From an uncultured Bizionia sp. (GTDB lineage: Bacteria > Bacteroidota > Bacteroidia > Flavobacteriales > Flavobacteriaceae), in contig CANMCF010000010.1 in the NCBI GenBank assembly GCA_947496215.1, positions 1 to 64,000 on the forward strand: a stretch of 64,000 nucleotides of DNA, in the 5' to 3' direction. This document shows positions 42,479 to 51,942 of the stretch, one piece after another. Positions within the stretch are counted from its first letter, which is position 1; the number at the start of each line of letters is the position of its first letter. Made by a program: the position numbers and the translations under genes. The notes under the pieces are model-generated. The model was not told where the DNA came from and made no database searches. It saw only the letters and a list, made by a program, of their open reading frames with translations.

Positions 42479-43881
42479 TCTTCTATTTTCAATAAAGGTA
42501 ATTCAATGGTGTAATTTAATTCGTTTTCTGTTATGATTACTTTCTCATCAGTGAAAAAGGCATATCTGTTCATAATGTTGTCTATGCCAGTTTGTAGATT
42601 GTTCTCCATACCTATTTTAGGGTTTTTGTTATTTGTTATCAGGAGATAATCCTCATTGATGGTAATTTCTATGTTTATTGGGTTTTCGATACTGACTTCA
42701 TTGTGTTTAATCACATTTTCGAAAACTTGTTGCAGAGCCATTGGCAATATGAAATAGGGCTCTTTGTTGTTAATCGCATTATTGCCTATGTTTAAGGCTT
42801 TTTCATACCTTACTTTCAATAGACCCAAATATTCACTTGCAAAGGCCAATTCATCTTTCAATGACACCAGATCCTGTTTCTCTTGTTCTAAAAAATACCT
42901 GTATACATTGGATAGGTTTTCGGAGAATTTTACTGCCTTGCCTTGGTTCTCTTCAATCAACGCCGTCAAAACACTTATGTTGTTGAACAAGAAGTGAGGA
43001 CTCAATTGTGCTTTCAACTGGAGGTACTTCAAAGAGGCGGTGATACCTACTTGTTTTAATTCTTCTTTTTCCTTCTTGTTGGCCAAATAAATGAAATAGG
43101 TATGGATGGATAAGGTGCACATTAAATAAAAGGGGCCAGCCGTTATGAGGTGTTGCATTATTTTGGATGCGCTACCTTCTTGAAATAAGATCCTATACAA
43201 TGGTATGAGAATAGAGATCAAGAAAGTGTTTATGATGTATACGGACAATAGTATTCCGTTTCTTTTATATGTATTTAGAGATCTTTTTTTTATGTGAAGG
43301 ATGGAGACATACATTATAAAAGAAGTAAATAGACCTGTGGTGAAAAAGTATAACAACCAAAAGGAAAGCTTAAATCCATTGCCGAGAATAGATACTATGA
43401 AAACATACAATAGGCTAACTCCCAAGGATATTAACACTACATTGTTAATTGGTAAAGATACATTGGTATAATCTTTTTCTGAGACAGGTCTATTTGTTTT
43501 TAAATAGTAGATTAGTCTGCTGAAAACGAATATTATAACGCTTAATATTCCATTGAAAAAAGAAACGATATTTAAAAGTGAGAAATCTTCCTTTCTTGTA
43601 AGCAAGAGAAATACATATATTGCTAAATAAGTAAATGTGAAAATTAGAAGGGAAGATTTTATAACCGTTTTTAAAGTTTTCTTCGGATTGTCTACAGTGT
43701 GTTTCGTATAGAAATAAATTGCAATAAACGGAGTTGCGAAAAAATGAATGAAAATTACAGGGTAGTGTTTTTCAAATTCGAATAGGTCTTTGTTTGTTAT
43801 CAAATTTGTCAAAACCCCGAACAATATGGTGAAAAGAAATATGGTGGTAGCATATTTCAATGCTTTTGAAAATGTGTTCAT
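42475..43881 (-). CDS. LytS-like sensor histidine kinase
   Basis: The 468-residue membrane kinase has about eight hydrophobic segments in residues 10-270 acting as sensor, then a His_kinase domain with phospho-acceptor H296 in QLSPHFLFNNISVLTALIEE. An ATPase end follows (about 365-465: LPMALQQVFENVIKHNEVS), although the N box lacks the most usual DNG spacing. It feeds the overlapping LytTR regulator. No known small-molecule sensor domain is recognisable in the membrane part. Confidence 0.9.
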   Translation of the reverse strand: MNTFSKALKYATTIFLFTILFGVLTNLITNKDLFEFEKHYPVIFIHFFATPFIAIYFYTKHTVDNPKKTLKTVIKSSLLIFTFTYLAIYVFLLLTRKEDFSLLNIVSFFNGILSVIIFVFSRLIYYLKTNRPVSEKDYTNVSLPINNVVLISLGVSLLYVFIVSILGNGFKLSFWLLYFFTTGLFTSFIMYVSILHIKKRSLNTYKRNGILLSVYIINTFLISILIPLYRILFQEGSASKIMQHLITAGPFYLMCTLSIHTYFIYLANKKEKEELKQVGITASLKYLQLKAQLSPHFLFNNISVLTALIEENQGKAVKFSENLSNVYRYFLEQEKQDLVSLKDELAFASEYLGLLKVRYEKALNIGNNAINNKEPYFILPMALQQVFENVIKHNEVSIENPINIEITINEDYLLITNNKNPKIGMENNLQTGIDNIMNRYAFFTDEKVIITENELNYTIELPLLKIED

Positions 43882-43991
43882 AAATAATCGTTTTTTGTTA
43901 TTGATGAAACAAATGTGAGGGTTTTACATATTCTATGAAAACAAAGAACAGTGAATGGTACTTTTAGCTTGGTGAGTTGTAAATTAAGTGA

Positions 43992-44387
43992 TTATTTTAC
44001 CAAAATGCCTCTAGCCTCCATCAATGGAATAGGTTGCAATGCTTTTAAGTTAATCGTGTTTTTTCTAAACAAATAGGTCTTGTCAAACATTTGATTGCCT
44101 TCGAAGAAAGAAACTTTGAATTGGTTGTTGAGCGCAAAGAGATCTTCTTGCATCAATTCTATCTTGGCATAGCTCTTGGCAGGAAGCTTATCCAGTTTCT
44201 TGCGCATCGTTGAAGTTATCTTGTCTTCTGAATAACCACCAGTTACTATGATGACGATGTCCAAATCAACCTCTTTGTCGTTTATTATGTAGGCGTTCCA
44301 ATCTTGAGTTTTATATATTTTATTGTACTCGTTTACAACGGCTACGTAAACACCTTCAACTTTTGGAATCTCTATGTCTTTTCTCAT
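43992..44387 (-). CDS. Conserved hypothetical protein, 131 residues
   Basis: No named domain is recognised. The soluble alpha/beta protein starts MRKDIEIPKVEGVYVAVVNE and has DLDIVIIVTGGYSEDKITST, MRKKLDKLPAKSYAKIELMQ and a closing LFRKNTINLKALQPIPLMEA. Similar short proteins are known in Flavobacteriaceae, sometimes wrongly labelled as a phenylalanyl-tRNA synthetase subunit; there is no synthetase fold here. It is transcribed alone. Confidence 0.7.
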   Translation of the reverse strand: MRKDIEIPKVEGVYVAVVNEYNKIYKTQDWNAYIINDKEVDLDIVIIVTGGYSEDKITSTMRKKLDKLPAKSYAKIELMQEDLFALNNQFKVSFFEGNQMFDKTYLFRKNTINLKALQPIPLMEARGILVK

Positions 44388-44574
44388 ATGTCTATTTCCT
44401 TTGAACTTTAATCGATACCTAGCGCAATATGAATGCTCGGATGATTCCAGTCAGGATCATTTTAAATTAAAAATATAATGATGCAAAAATAAAAATAATA
44501 TACAATCTATCCGTTGAACAGTGCAACATTCGGTTGCGTTTTATTACATATATTAGCATAAACTTATATATTTA

Positions 44575-44700
44575 ATGATTACACGCAAACTCTTTCTTGA
44601 AGATCATCAATATGCCATATTCAGGACAAAGGATATGAAATTAAGTTATAGTCATTTTGAACTGGCCTCGATGTATGAATTGAAGATTAGACGTGTATAA
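44575..44700 (+). CDS. Possible small protein, 41 residues
   Basis: ATG at 44575 opens 41 codons (MITRKLFLEDHQYAIFRTKD...), overlapping the 3' end of the exonuclease gene by 14 bases on the other strand. The mix of charged and aromatic residues is protein-like, but no family or ribosome-binding signal supports it. The rest of the 44388-44686 gap shows nothing. Confidence 0.2.
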   Translation: MITRKLFLEDHQYAIFRTKDMKLSYSHFELASMYELKIRRV

Positions 44701-45400
44701 TTTCATCTTCTTCCAAAATGGCATCACCACGTAACCTCAAGAAGATCTGGGCTACGGCTATGGTGTCTTTTTCGCAATAGGTAACGATACGGTCGATTTC
44801 ATTGTTTTCATAGTAGACCCTATAGACTTCGCTTCCATCAATGTCGTCTTTAGGAGAGGGGATGCCCAATACGTTGGTTAGCAACTTTAAAGAAGTGTAA
44901 TTTTTGTAATCTCCAAATTTCCACAAGTCCAATGTATCCAAATGTGGTACTTCCCATGGTTTTTTACCAAAGAGATTCAGCTTATAGGGCAATTCGATAT
45001 TGTTTATGATCATTCTTCGAGCAATGTATGGAAAGTCAAACTCTTTCCCATTGTGAGCACAAAGTAGATGCTTTGCTTGACTGAAATGAGAAATCACAAG
45101 GTTTTTGAAATCCTTTAGAAGCTTTGCTTCTTCCCCATGGAAGGAAGTCGTTCTAAACAACCTCACATCGTTTTGACCTGTGAAATATCCTACAGAAATA
45201 CATATTATCTTTCCAAATTCTGCCCAAATACCTGCACGTTCATAAAACTCTTCTGCAGAGAATTCCTCTTTACGCTGGTATTTGGATTTTAATTCCCACA
45301 ACTCCTGTTTGGTTTTATCCAATTCTGAAAAATGTTGAGCTTCAGGAACAGTTTCAATGTCAAGAAACAATATGTTTTCGAGGTTTAGTTTGCTTATCAT
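44687..45400 (-). CDS. Predicted 3'-5' exonuclease (PolB-like, DEDD superfamily)
   Basis: The 237 residues are an RNase H-like 3'-5' exonuclease. Acids are in LFLDIETVPEA (Exo I), HNGKEFDFPYIARRM (Exo II) and the late IVTYCEKDTIAVAQIFLR (Exo III, DEDDy-like with Tyr preceding). The family resembles the proofreading domain of DNA polymerase B but stands alone. It may act in DNA repair; the substrate is untested here. It is 38 bases downstream of the serine hydrolase gene on the same strand. Confidence 0.88.
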   Translation of the reverse strand: MISKLNLENILFLDIETVPEAQHFSELDKTKQELWELKSKYQRKEEFSAEEFYERAGIWAEFGKIICISVGYFTGQNDVRLFRTTSFHGEEAKLLKDFKNLVISHFSQAKHLLCAHNGKEFDFPYIARRMIINNIELPYKLNLFGKKPWEVPHLDTLDLWKFGDYKNYTSLKLLTNVLGIPSPKDDIDGSEVYRVYYENNEIDRIVTYCEKDTIAVAQIFLRLRGDAILEEDEIIHV

Positions 45401-45438
45401 ATCAATTTTATGTCAAGAAAAATAAATATTAAAAACTC

Positions 45439-46590
45439 TTAATTTACAGAATCCAACATTTTGTAGGCTTCATCAATGTATATGGAAATGTCGTTTGTGT
45501 AGGTGCTGATACCTGCATCTGGTGATTTTTGATGTCCTAATCGCACAATGATTACATTGTCTTCTGGTTGTATGATAACGTATTGCCCCAAGTGACCACG
45601 CATCATTTTGAAATCTTTTCCGTTTTGGTTCTTCAACCACCAACCATATCCATAGACATCGCTAAAACGAGGAGTCAAGGATTTTGTCACAAAGGTAGAG
45701 TCCAAAACCTGTTTCCCATCCCATTTCCCATTGTCTTTGTATAGTTTTCCGAAGCGAGCAAAATCCTTGGCGTTGCTAGCAATGCAACAATAGGCTTTTA
45801 CCAAGTCATGGTCTTCACTGTCTACTTGCCAAAGCGTAGCATTTTCTGCACCCAATGGTTTCCAAAAGCTTTCTTCTAAATATTCGTATAGTTTTTTACC
45901 TGTTGCCTTTTCAATGACCATGGCTAGCATTTGTGTATCTCCACTGGAATATTTAAATGCTTGACCTGGTTCGTCCACTACCTTCAATCCCAACATCACT
46001 TTTTCCAAATCGTCATCAAAATAAGCACGAGTAGTTATGGACAAAGGCGAATAGTAGGCTTCGTCCCAATTTGTGCCTGAAGACATGGATGATAAATCCC
46101 CAACGGTCATCTTAGCCGCTTTGCCTTCATTGAATGTTGGAAGGAAATCCCCAACGGGTTGATCCAAGCTTTTGATATGACCTTCCATGATTGCTTTTCC
46201 CATTAAACCTGAAACATAACTTTTTGCCATGGAAAAGGAGTTGGATTTGGAATTGGCATCATAGCCATCATAATAGTTTTCAAACCAAATGCTGTCATTT
46301 TTAATGATTACGTAAGCTATGGTGCCATAATCGGTGTTGGCCTTTTGTAAGACCTTCGTTTCTTTAACCGAATTGTAATCTTTATGGTTGGGCCACGATT
46401 GGGGTGTGCCATTTTCTATGGTTTTGTTGTCGAACTTCTTGTAATCATCCAAAAAAGCAGTTGTATAGCCTCGCATGTAAATGGTGCGAACGGCTTTAAT
46501 CAAGTAATCAGTATCTGTGATGTATAAGGTAGCAATAAGCAATGCAAAGATAACAACTACGGTTTTAAGTAGCTTTTTTAGAAAGGTCAT
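45439..46590 (-). CDS. Serine hydrolase of the beta-lactamase class C family
   Basis: The 383 residues have an N-terminal membrane anchor (about 9-25) and a class C beta-lactamase/esterase-like domain. The nucleophile is S120 in FSMAKSYVSG (SxxK), the YSS motif lies in FKYSSGDTQMLAMV, and a late MMRGHLGQYVII holds the third box in a HxG-like form. Members include penicillin-binding peptidases, esterases and amidases. Extracytoplasmic location is likely. The substrate is not predictable. Confidence 0.9.
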   Translation of the reverse strand: MTFLKKLLKTVVVIFALLIATLYITDTDYLIKAVRTIYMRGYTTAFLDDYKKFDNKTIENGTPQSWPNHKDYNSVKETKVLQKANTDYGTIAYVIIKNDSIWFENYYDGYDANSKSNSFSMAKSYVSGLMGKAIMEGHIKSLDQPVGDFLPTFNEGKAAKMTVGDLSSMSSGTNWDEAYYSPLSITTRAYFDDDLEKVMLGLKVVDEPGQAFKYSSGDTQMLAMVIEKATGKKLYEYLEESFWKPLGAENATLWQVDSEDHDLVKAYCCIASNAKDFARFGKLYKDNGKWDGKQVLDSTFVTKSLTPRFSDVYGYGWWLKNQNGKDFKMMRGHLGQYVIIQPEDNVIIVRLGHQKSPDAGISTYTNDISIYIDEAYKMLDSVN

Positions 46591-46645
46591 AGAAGAGTGT
46601 TTTAATAGAAATTAAAGATAAGAAATTAAATAGCTTGTCGGGACT

Positions 46646-47171
46646 TTATTTTGAAGCTTGTTGCCTCTGTTTCATCTTTTTTTGTAATACGACTTGTCTG
46701 TAATGTAAATGATTTTTGAAACTTCGGCGAAAACGTCATTTCTGTCATTTTTCAAATTAGTGGCATTTCAATGCCTCCATTTCGTGTCCCTTTGAGATGG
46801 ATAGTTTGATGCTCTCTATGTTCTTCAGCAGAAAATATGAATTCGCAATGCAAGGGAGCTTTGGCATGGTGCCTGTACTTGATCGTTGCAGATTTGTCCC
46901 AAACGACAAAATCATTCCCCAGAATATGAATGAGTTGTACGATGTAGATGGGGTCTGTGGCAGAAAGCATGTTGCCTCCAAAAATGGACCCTGCATAGTT
47001 TTTGTTTTTCCAGTTTAGTGGGATTTTAATTTTCATATAATGTAAATCTTCGCTAACCTCTATTAATTAGGCAGTCGTGCGACGATACATTGGAGGCCAA
47101 TTGAAACCATATTTGTAGATTTGACGATTGGTGAAGATTCGTTTTAAAATTAAAGCCAACGCTTTGTACAT
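46646..47171 (-). pseudogene. DUF4442 (hotdog thioesterase-like) gene, decayed
   Basis: From ATG 47171 the frame gives MYKALALILKRIFTNRQIYK ... MYRRTTA and then TAA at 47067-47069. The same frame resumes with LIEVSEDLHYMKIKIPLNWK and the hotdog core (FGGNMLSATDPIYIVQLIHI). Near 46825 the frame shifts (AEE to IESIKLSISKGHE), and near 46755 it shifts again to DVFAEVSKIIYITDKSYYKK, stopping at 46646. One nonsense codon and two frameshifts leave little doubt. The intact relative is about 170 residues. It lies one base from the ogt stop, so it once belonged to that operon. Confidence 0.85.
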
Positions 47172-47172
47172 C

Positions 47173-47646
47173 TTAAAAAAGTGATTGTTGCTTGTATGGG
47201 CTTTCGTGTTCCAAAAGCCATTGTTTTCTATGCAAGCCACCAGCATATCCGGTTAGGCTACCATCACTTCCTATGACTCTGTGACAAGGGACAATAATCC
47301 AAAGTGGGTTTTTCCCATTGGCACTTGCTACGGCTCTAATTGCTTTTACATCCCCCAATTGTTTGGAAAGGGTTAAATAAGATGTGGTTTTTCCATAGGG
47401 AATTGTCTTCAATGCTTCCCATACACGTTCTTGGAAAAGTGTGCCTTGCGGATTGAGCTTCAAACTGAATTCTTTTCGGGTTCCTTGAAAATACTCGTTG
47501 AGTTGTAATACGCAATCCTCCAAAACCTCTGGGATGATGTCCGAAATCTTTTCCTCGTTGTTCAATACGGAAACAGAAGCTATACCATTTATGTCACCTT
47601 CAATTTTTGTAACTCCCAAAGGTGAATTGATATAACAAGTTTCCAT
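47173..47646 (-). CDS. ogt: Methylated-DNA-[protein]-cysteine S-methyltransferase
   Basis: The 157-residue suicide repair protein takes the alkyl group from O6-alkylguanine onto C121 in IVPCHRVIG. Further landmarks are FQERVWEALKTIPYGKTTSY, the arginine finger region KAIRAVASANGKNP, and SLTGYAGGLHRKQWLLEHE. There is no Ada-type N-terminal regulatory domain, so it is the constitutive Ogt form. It lies 5 bases after the CorC-like gene. Confidence 0.95.
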   Translation of the reverse strand: METCYINSPLGVTKIEGDINGIASVSVLNNEEKISDIIPEVLEDCVLQLNEYFQGTRKEFSLKLNPQGTLFQERVWEALKTIPYGKTTSYLTLSKQLGDVKAIRAVASANGKNPLWIIVPCHRVIGSDGSLTGYAGGLHRKQWLLEHESPYKQQSLF

Positions 47647-47651
47647 TTTAT

Positions 47652-48767
47652 TTAGTCATTTTCGTCTTCTAAGATACCTAATTTTTTGGCTCTGGTTTCC
47701 CAGTTTTTTCGTGCTTGTACTTGCAAATCGGATACATTGTCACTTTCATCCATAATCTCAAGTCCAAGAAGCGTTTCTATGACATCTTCCATTGTTACCA
47801 ATCCACTAACAGTACCGTATTCATCGACAACCAAAGCCATATGATTTCTGGTATCCACAAGTTGTTCAAATAACCTTGGAATAGCCAAGTCTCTATCCAC
47901 TATTATGATTTGTCGTTTAACCTCGGACAATTTCTTCTCACCATTTCCCAATGCCATTTCCTTGAATATGTCATCTTTTAGAACAAGACCCTTAATGTTG
48001 TCTTCTGTCTCGAGATATACGGGAATTCTTGAAAAGCGAAGATTGATGTTACTATTGAAAAAGTCTTCTATGGTTATATTCTCATTTTCGGTTTTCATGA
48101 CTGTTCTTGGTGTCATGATATGTTTTGCCACCACATCTTTAAAGGTTAAGAGGTTTTTGATGACTTTGCTTTCACTTTCGAGAAAGACCCCTTCTTCGTG
48201 TGCCATGTCCGTCATGACATGGAAATCTTCGCGACTCAATACGCTGCCGTGATGCCCTTTTCCTCCAATGAGCTTGGTGGTGAGTTGTAAGACCCAAAGA
48301 ATACCTGTCCATCGCAATGGGAAAATCAACACTTTGAGCGCTTTTGTCGTAAAGTTGGCCAAGCCTTTCCAATAGGTTGCACCTATGGTCTTGGGAATGA
48401 TCTCCGAAGCGACTAGTATGAGAATGGTCATTATCGATGAGACCACGCCAACCATTAAATCCTCGGTAAAGGTCACGCCAAATATAGACCTAGTCTTACT
48501 TTCAAACATTTCAGCATAGGCAACCTTGGCTTGTACACCTACCAAAATTGCACCAACTGTGTGTGCAATGGTATTTAAGGTTAGGATGGCAATCAGCGGT
48601 CTGTCCACATCTTTTTTCAATGCTTCCAATTCATCGGCAAAGCCTTTGCCTTCTTTCTTTTTGACATTGATGAAAGTTGGTGTCACACTTAATAGAACAG
48701 CCTCTAAGATGGAGCATAGAAAGGAAAAAAAGATTGAGATGAAAGCGTAGAATAATAGTAAGGCCAT
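47652..48767 (-). CDS. CNNM/CorC-family transporter with CBS pair
   Basis: The 371-residue protein has a DUF21 (CNNM) membrane domain of about four helices (2-160: FSFLCSILEAVLLSVTPTFI, ASEIIPKTIGATYW) and two CBS domains (about 205-265 and 270-330: IMTPRTVMKTENE, RNHMALVVDEYGTVSGLVTM). No CorC_HlyC domain follows the CBS pair; the chain ends soon after. Relatives move or regulate Mg2+ and other divalent ions; the old name hemolysin is misleading. It heads the operon with ogt and the DUF4442 pseudogene. Confidence 0.9.
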   Translation of the reverse strand: MALLLFYAFISIFFSFLCSILEAVLLSVTPTFINVKKKEGKGFADELEALKKDVDRPLIAILTLNTIAHTVGAILVGVQAKVAYAEMFESKTRSIFGVTFTEDLMVGVVSSIMTILILVASEIIPKTIGATYWKGLANFTTKALKVLIFPLRWTGILWVLQLTTKLIGGKGHHGSVLSREDFHVMTDMAHEEGVFLESESKVIKNLLTFKDVVAKHIMTPRTVMKTENENITIEDFFNSNINLRFSRIPVYLETEDNIKGLVLKDDIFKEMALGNGEKKLSEVKRQIIIVDRDLAIPRLFEQLVDTRNHMALVVDEYGTVSGLVTMEDVIETLLGLEIMDESDNVSDLQVQARKNWETRAKKLGILEDEND

Positions 48768-48939
48768 TAAGTTTTTAATTTCTTGCTAATTTAATTAAAA
48801 AAACCTTAGGACTTCCCTATATATGGAATTCTTGATGGTGATTTAGGTCGTGTTCAGTTCTTCCAAAAACATAAGGGTTTTTATAATTTGTGTATTTTAT
48901 TCATTATAAGTACCTTTCTACGCCCTAAAACTTATAAAA

Positions 48940-51195
48940 ATGAAGCTAATAAAGCTTTTAACTTTATTACTATTCTTTCCGACAACTTGCCTCGTAGCTC
49001 AGAATGCTACTAGTTTGCAAGAGAGGTATTTAGATTCCTTGATTGTGAGGGCAGGCAATGTGTATAAAACTCATAATTATAAAGAAGCCATTACCATAAG
49101 TGCTAAACTCATTGAAAAAGGCAACGAATACAATATCAGTTACCCCAAATTCTATGGCTATGATCTGTTAGGCGTCACATACAAGAGATTGGACGATTCG
49201 ATAAAGGCAAGGATCAATGCGGAAAAAGCTCTTGAAATAGCAGAAGAGTCCGAAATAGATAGTCTCATTGCTTTGGAATATAAGAATTTGGGATCTATTT
49301 TAACAAGTAACGGAAGAACTTATGAAAAGGGGTTGGGGTTGCTGCAAAACAGTATTTCCATCTATGAGAATAACAATAAGCCAAGATATATCTATGGGGT
49401 ATACATAAACATCATTTGGACATTGTTGGACAATGAAAGACAAGAAGAGGCCTATGAATACTTAAACAAGGCAAATAGCATTGCAGAGAAGGTCGATGTC
49501 CCTGAAGAAGATGAAATGTGCATTAAATTCTTGATGGGGAGGTATTACCATAGGGCAAAATACTTCTATTTGGCAGAGCAACAACTACTACCAGTGAGTG
49601 AACAATTAGAAAAAGGAGGGTTGAATGATTTGGGTGTAGAAGTATATAAAAGCTTAAAGGAAATATACAAGGAGCAAAGAAATTACAAGAAAGCACTATC
49701 CAGTAGCGAAAAAGAAAAATACTATAGGGAGAAAGTATATGCCTCTAAAAAAATACAAGCCATAGAAGTTGCTAGCGCGAAATTTGAATTGAGCGAATAC
49801 CAAAAGGATTTGGAAATAGCCATAAAAGAAAAAGAACATTCCAAGGAATTGGTTGAGGCTTCTCAACAACTGGTGGATAAATCGGAACAATTGACCTACA
49901 TATTCATTGTAGCAACAAGTGTTTTGTTGCTAGCCTTGCTTGGGTTCTATCTATTGTTTAGATCTAGAAAGAAATTTATAAAAAAGTTAAGTAGAAACAA
50001 TATCGAACTAGTCGAAGCTAGAGACAAGACAGAAAAATTATCTAAAGTAAAGAGTCAATTTTTCTCAACAGTGAGCCACGAGTTGAGGACCCCTTTGTAT
50101 GGGGTCATAGGAATATCCTCAATGCTACAGGAGGACATTAAACTAAAATCCCATCAAAAAGAATTGAATTCGCTTAAATTTTCTGCAGATTACCTGTTGG
50201 CCTTGATTAATGACGTCTTGTTGTTGAATAAGATGGACTATCAAGATCTTGTACTTGAGAAGGTGCCATTTAGGCTTGATGCCCTTATTGGCAGTATTAC
50301 CAGGTCTTTCGAATATAGTCTGGAGCAAAATAAAAATAAACTCATAGTTGACATAGATAAGGAAATACCCAATAACTTGATTGGTAGTTCTGTTCGACTT
50401 TCCCAAATATTGATGAATTTGATTGGAAATGCAACAAAATTCAATGAAAATGGTACAATCTGGTTCAATATCAAATTAAAGGAGGTCACTCAAGATGGTT
50501 CGTATAGAACACATTTTGTTATCAAGGACGATGGCATAGGCATACCCAAGGACAAACAAGCTTTTATTTTTGAGGAATTTACCCAAGTTGAAGATGAAAA
50601 TTACAATCACAAGGGAACAGGTTTGGGGTTGCCAATTGCCAAGAAGTTATTGAAGTTGCACAATAGTGACATTCATTTGAAGAGTGAATTGGGAAAAGGG
50701 TCAGAGTTTAGTTTTACCTTGGACTTGATTGAAAATGAAAATCAGAGTCAGGTATCTGCCAGTCAGAGTCATACTGTTGAAGATGTTAGCGGTTCCTTGA
50801 TGTCTCAATATGGGAACATTCATGTATTGATCGTGGATGACAATAAAATAAATCAAAAGGTAACCCAACGCATGCTCGATAAAAATGGAATAAAGTTCAG
50901 TGTTGCCAATGATGGGGACGAGGCCATAACAATGGCGTTGTTTGGTACTTATGATTTAATTTTGATGGATATAAACATGCCTAAGGTAAATGGAATTGAG
51001 GCGACCAAAAAAATTAGGGAATTCAACAAGCACATTCCTATAATAGCATTGACAGCCGTAGAAGTTGAAGAAATGCGTATCGAAATATTGGAATCCGGGA
51101 TGGATGCAATCTTATCCAAGCCATATGAATCATTGCACTTTTTAACCACTATTTTAAGGGTTTTAAGCAAAAAAAGAAGTAGAGTAGTAACATAG
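48940..51195 (+). CDS. Hybrid histidine kinase with TPR sensor and receiver domain
   Basis: The 751 residues have a signal peptide (to about VAQ, 21), TPR repeats (about 30-300), a transmembrane helix (about 320-342), a HisKA domain with H380 in TVSHELRTPLYG, an HATPase (about 480-600: QILMNLIGNATKFNENG, KDDGIGIPKD, GTGLGLPIAKKLL) and a C-terminal receiver with D677 in ILMDINMPKVNG. It has no DNA-binding domain, so it must pass phosphate on or act through a partner. It is transcribed alone. Confidence 0.93.
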   Translation: MKLIKLLTLLLFFPTTCLVAQNATSLQERYLDSLIVRAGNVYKTHNYKEAITISAKLIEKGNEYNISYPKFYGYDLLGVTYKRLDDSIKARINAEKALEIAEESEIDSLIALEYKNLGSILTSNGRTYEKGLGLLQNSISIYENNNKPRYIYGVYINIIWTLLDNERQEEAYEYLNKANSIAEKVDVPEEDEMCIKFLMGRYYHRAKYFYLAEQQLLPVSEQLEKGGLNDLGVEVYKSLKEIYKEQRNYKKALSSSEKEKYYREKVYASKKIQAIEVASAKFELSEYQKDLEIAIKEKEHSKELVEASQQLVDKSEQLTYIFIVATSVLLLALLGFYLLFRSRKKFIKKLSRNNIELVEARDKTEKLSKVKSQFFSTVSHELRTPLYGVIGISSMLQEDIKLKSHQKELNSLKFSADYLLALINDVLLLNKMDYQDLVLEKVPFRLDALIGSITRSFEYSLEQNKNKLIVDIDKEIPNNLIGSSVRLSQILMNLIGNATKFNENGTIWFNIKLKEVTQDGSYRTHFVIKDDGIGIPKDKQAFIFEEFTQVEDENYNHKGTGLGLPIAKKLLKLHNSDIHLKSELGKGSEFSFTLDLIENENQSQVSASQSHTVEDVSGSLMSQYGNIHVLIVDDNKINQKVTQRMLDKNGIKFSVANDGDEAITMALFGTYDLILMDINMPKVNGIEATKKIREFNKHIPIIALTAVEVEEMRIEILESGMDAILSKPYESLHFLTTILRVLSKKRSRVVT

Positions 51196-51232
51196 TCAAA
51201 AGAACCCTACTTCCATATTGATTTTGAAATTT

Positions 51233-51836
51233 TTACTTTTTGTTTGTCTTTTTTGCACGCTCCAAGTTTCTTTTTGAACGTTCTAGGTTCTCCTCGGCAC
51301 GCTTCAATTCTTTTTTAGCGCGTTCCAAGTCCTTGGAAGCTCTTTCTGTATCTTTTTTTGCCTCATCTTTTGAGTTTGATCCTGAAATGTAGTCTTTTAA
51401 GTAAATACCGAAATCACTAATCATTTCTCTGAAGGATGCAGATGCATAGTCTTTGTTTATGACAAGTCTCAAATGTCCTTTGGTAAGTTTGCATTCCAAT
51501 ACATTATGTCCATCAACCTGTTTTGTCCATGAATAGTCATTACCGTTTATTTTTAAATCACTTCTTCCGAATTTGTCTATCAGAACCTTTTTTGATCTCA
51601 TTGGTTTTTTGTTTATTGAAGGTAGCTCTGAACTTGTATGCTGATTCGCTTTTTTTTATGGAAACGGATGTTCCGGAAAATCCATTGTCATCGTCATCAC
51701 TGGAAATGCTGATGGAATAGGATGATGAGGATTTCGATGTCGTTCTCGGTGTTTCTGGAGGAGTAGGTGTCGTTTGAGCATATGTACTGATTATGGATGC
51801 AATTGCAATTGTGATTGCTAAAACTAAATGTCTCAT
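51233..51836 (-). pseudogene. Secreted coiled-coil-tailed protein, frame broken at an A6 tract
   Basis: Two overlapping frames make one gene. The first (start 51836: MRHLVLAITIAIASIISTYA, a signal peptide, then Ser/Asp-rich sequence) reads ...KTNEIKKGSDRQIRKK and stops. Skipping one A in the A6 tract (T6 at 51588-51593 on the plus strand) gives NEIKKVLIDKFGRSDLKING and runs on to a charged helical tail of repeated ERAKKELKRAEENLERS to 51233. 604 bases minus one is 201 codons. No named family. It is either a pseudogene, a sequencing slip, or expressed through slippage. TTAACC repeats lie upstream. Confidence 0.6.
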
Positions 51837-51911
51837 AAGTGTTTGTTTTTTTATGGTTTTACAAGACAAAGATATGATGTGCTTTGTGTTTTGAAGAAGA
51901 ACGACTCCCCG

Positions 51912-51933
51912 TTAACCCAGCGTTAACGTTAAC
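51912..51933 (-). promoter_or_regulatory. TTAACC direct repeat, 11-bp period (site a)
   Basis: TTAACC (51912-51917), TTAACG (51923-51928) and an extra TTAAC at 51929, about 75-95 bases upstream of the gene at 51233-51836. It shares motif and spacing with sites b and c and is proposed as a site for the OmpR-type regulator whose gene ends 10 bases away. Confidence 0.55.
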
Positions 51934-51942
51934 AAAGAGAAG

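Noticed and set aside
51588-51593. Programmed -1 frameshift on an A AAA AAG heptamer
   Set aside because: The frames need a +1 shift (one base skipped). A -1 slip would reach a stop within three codons.
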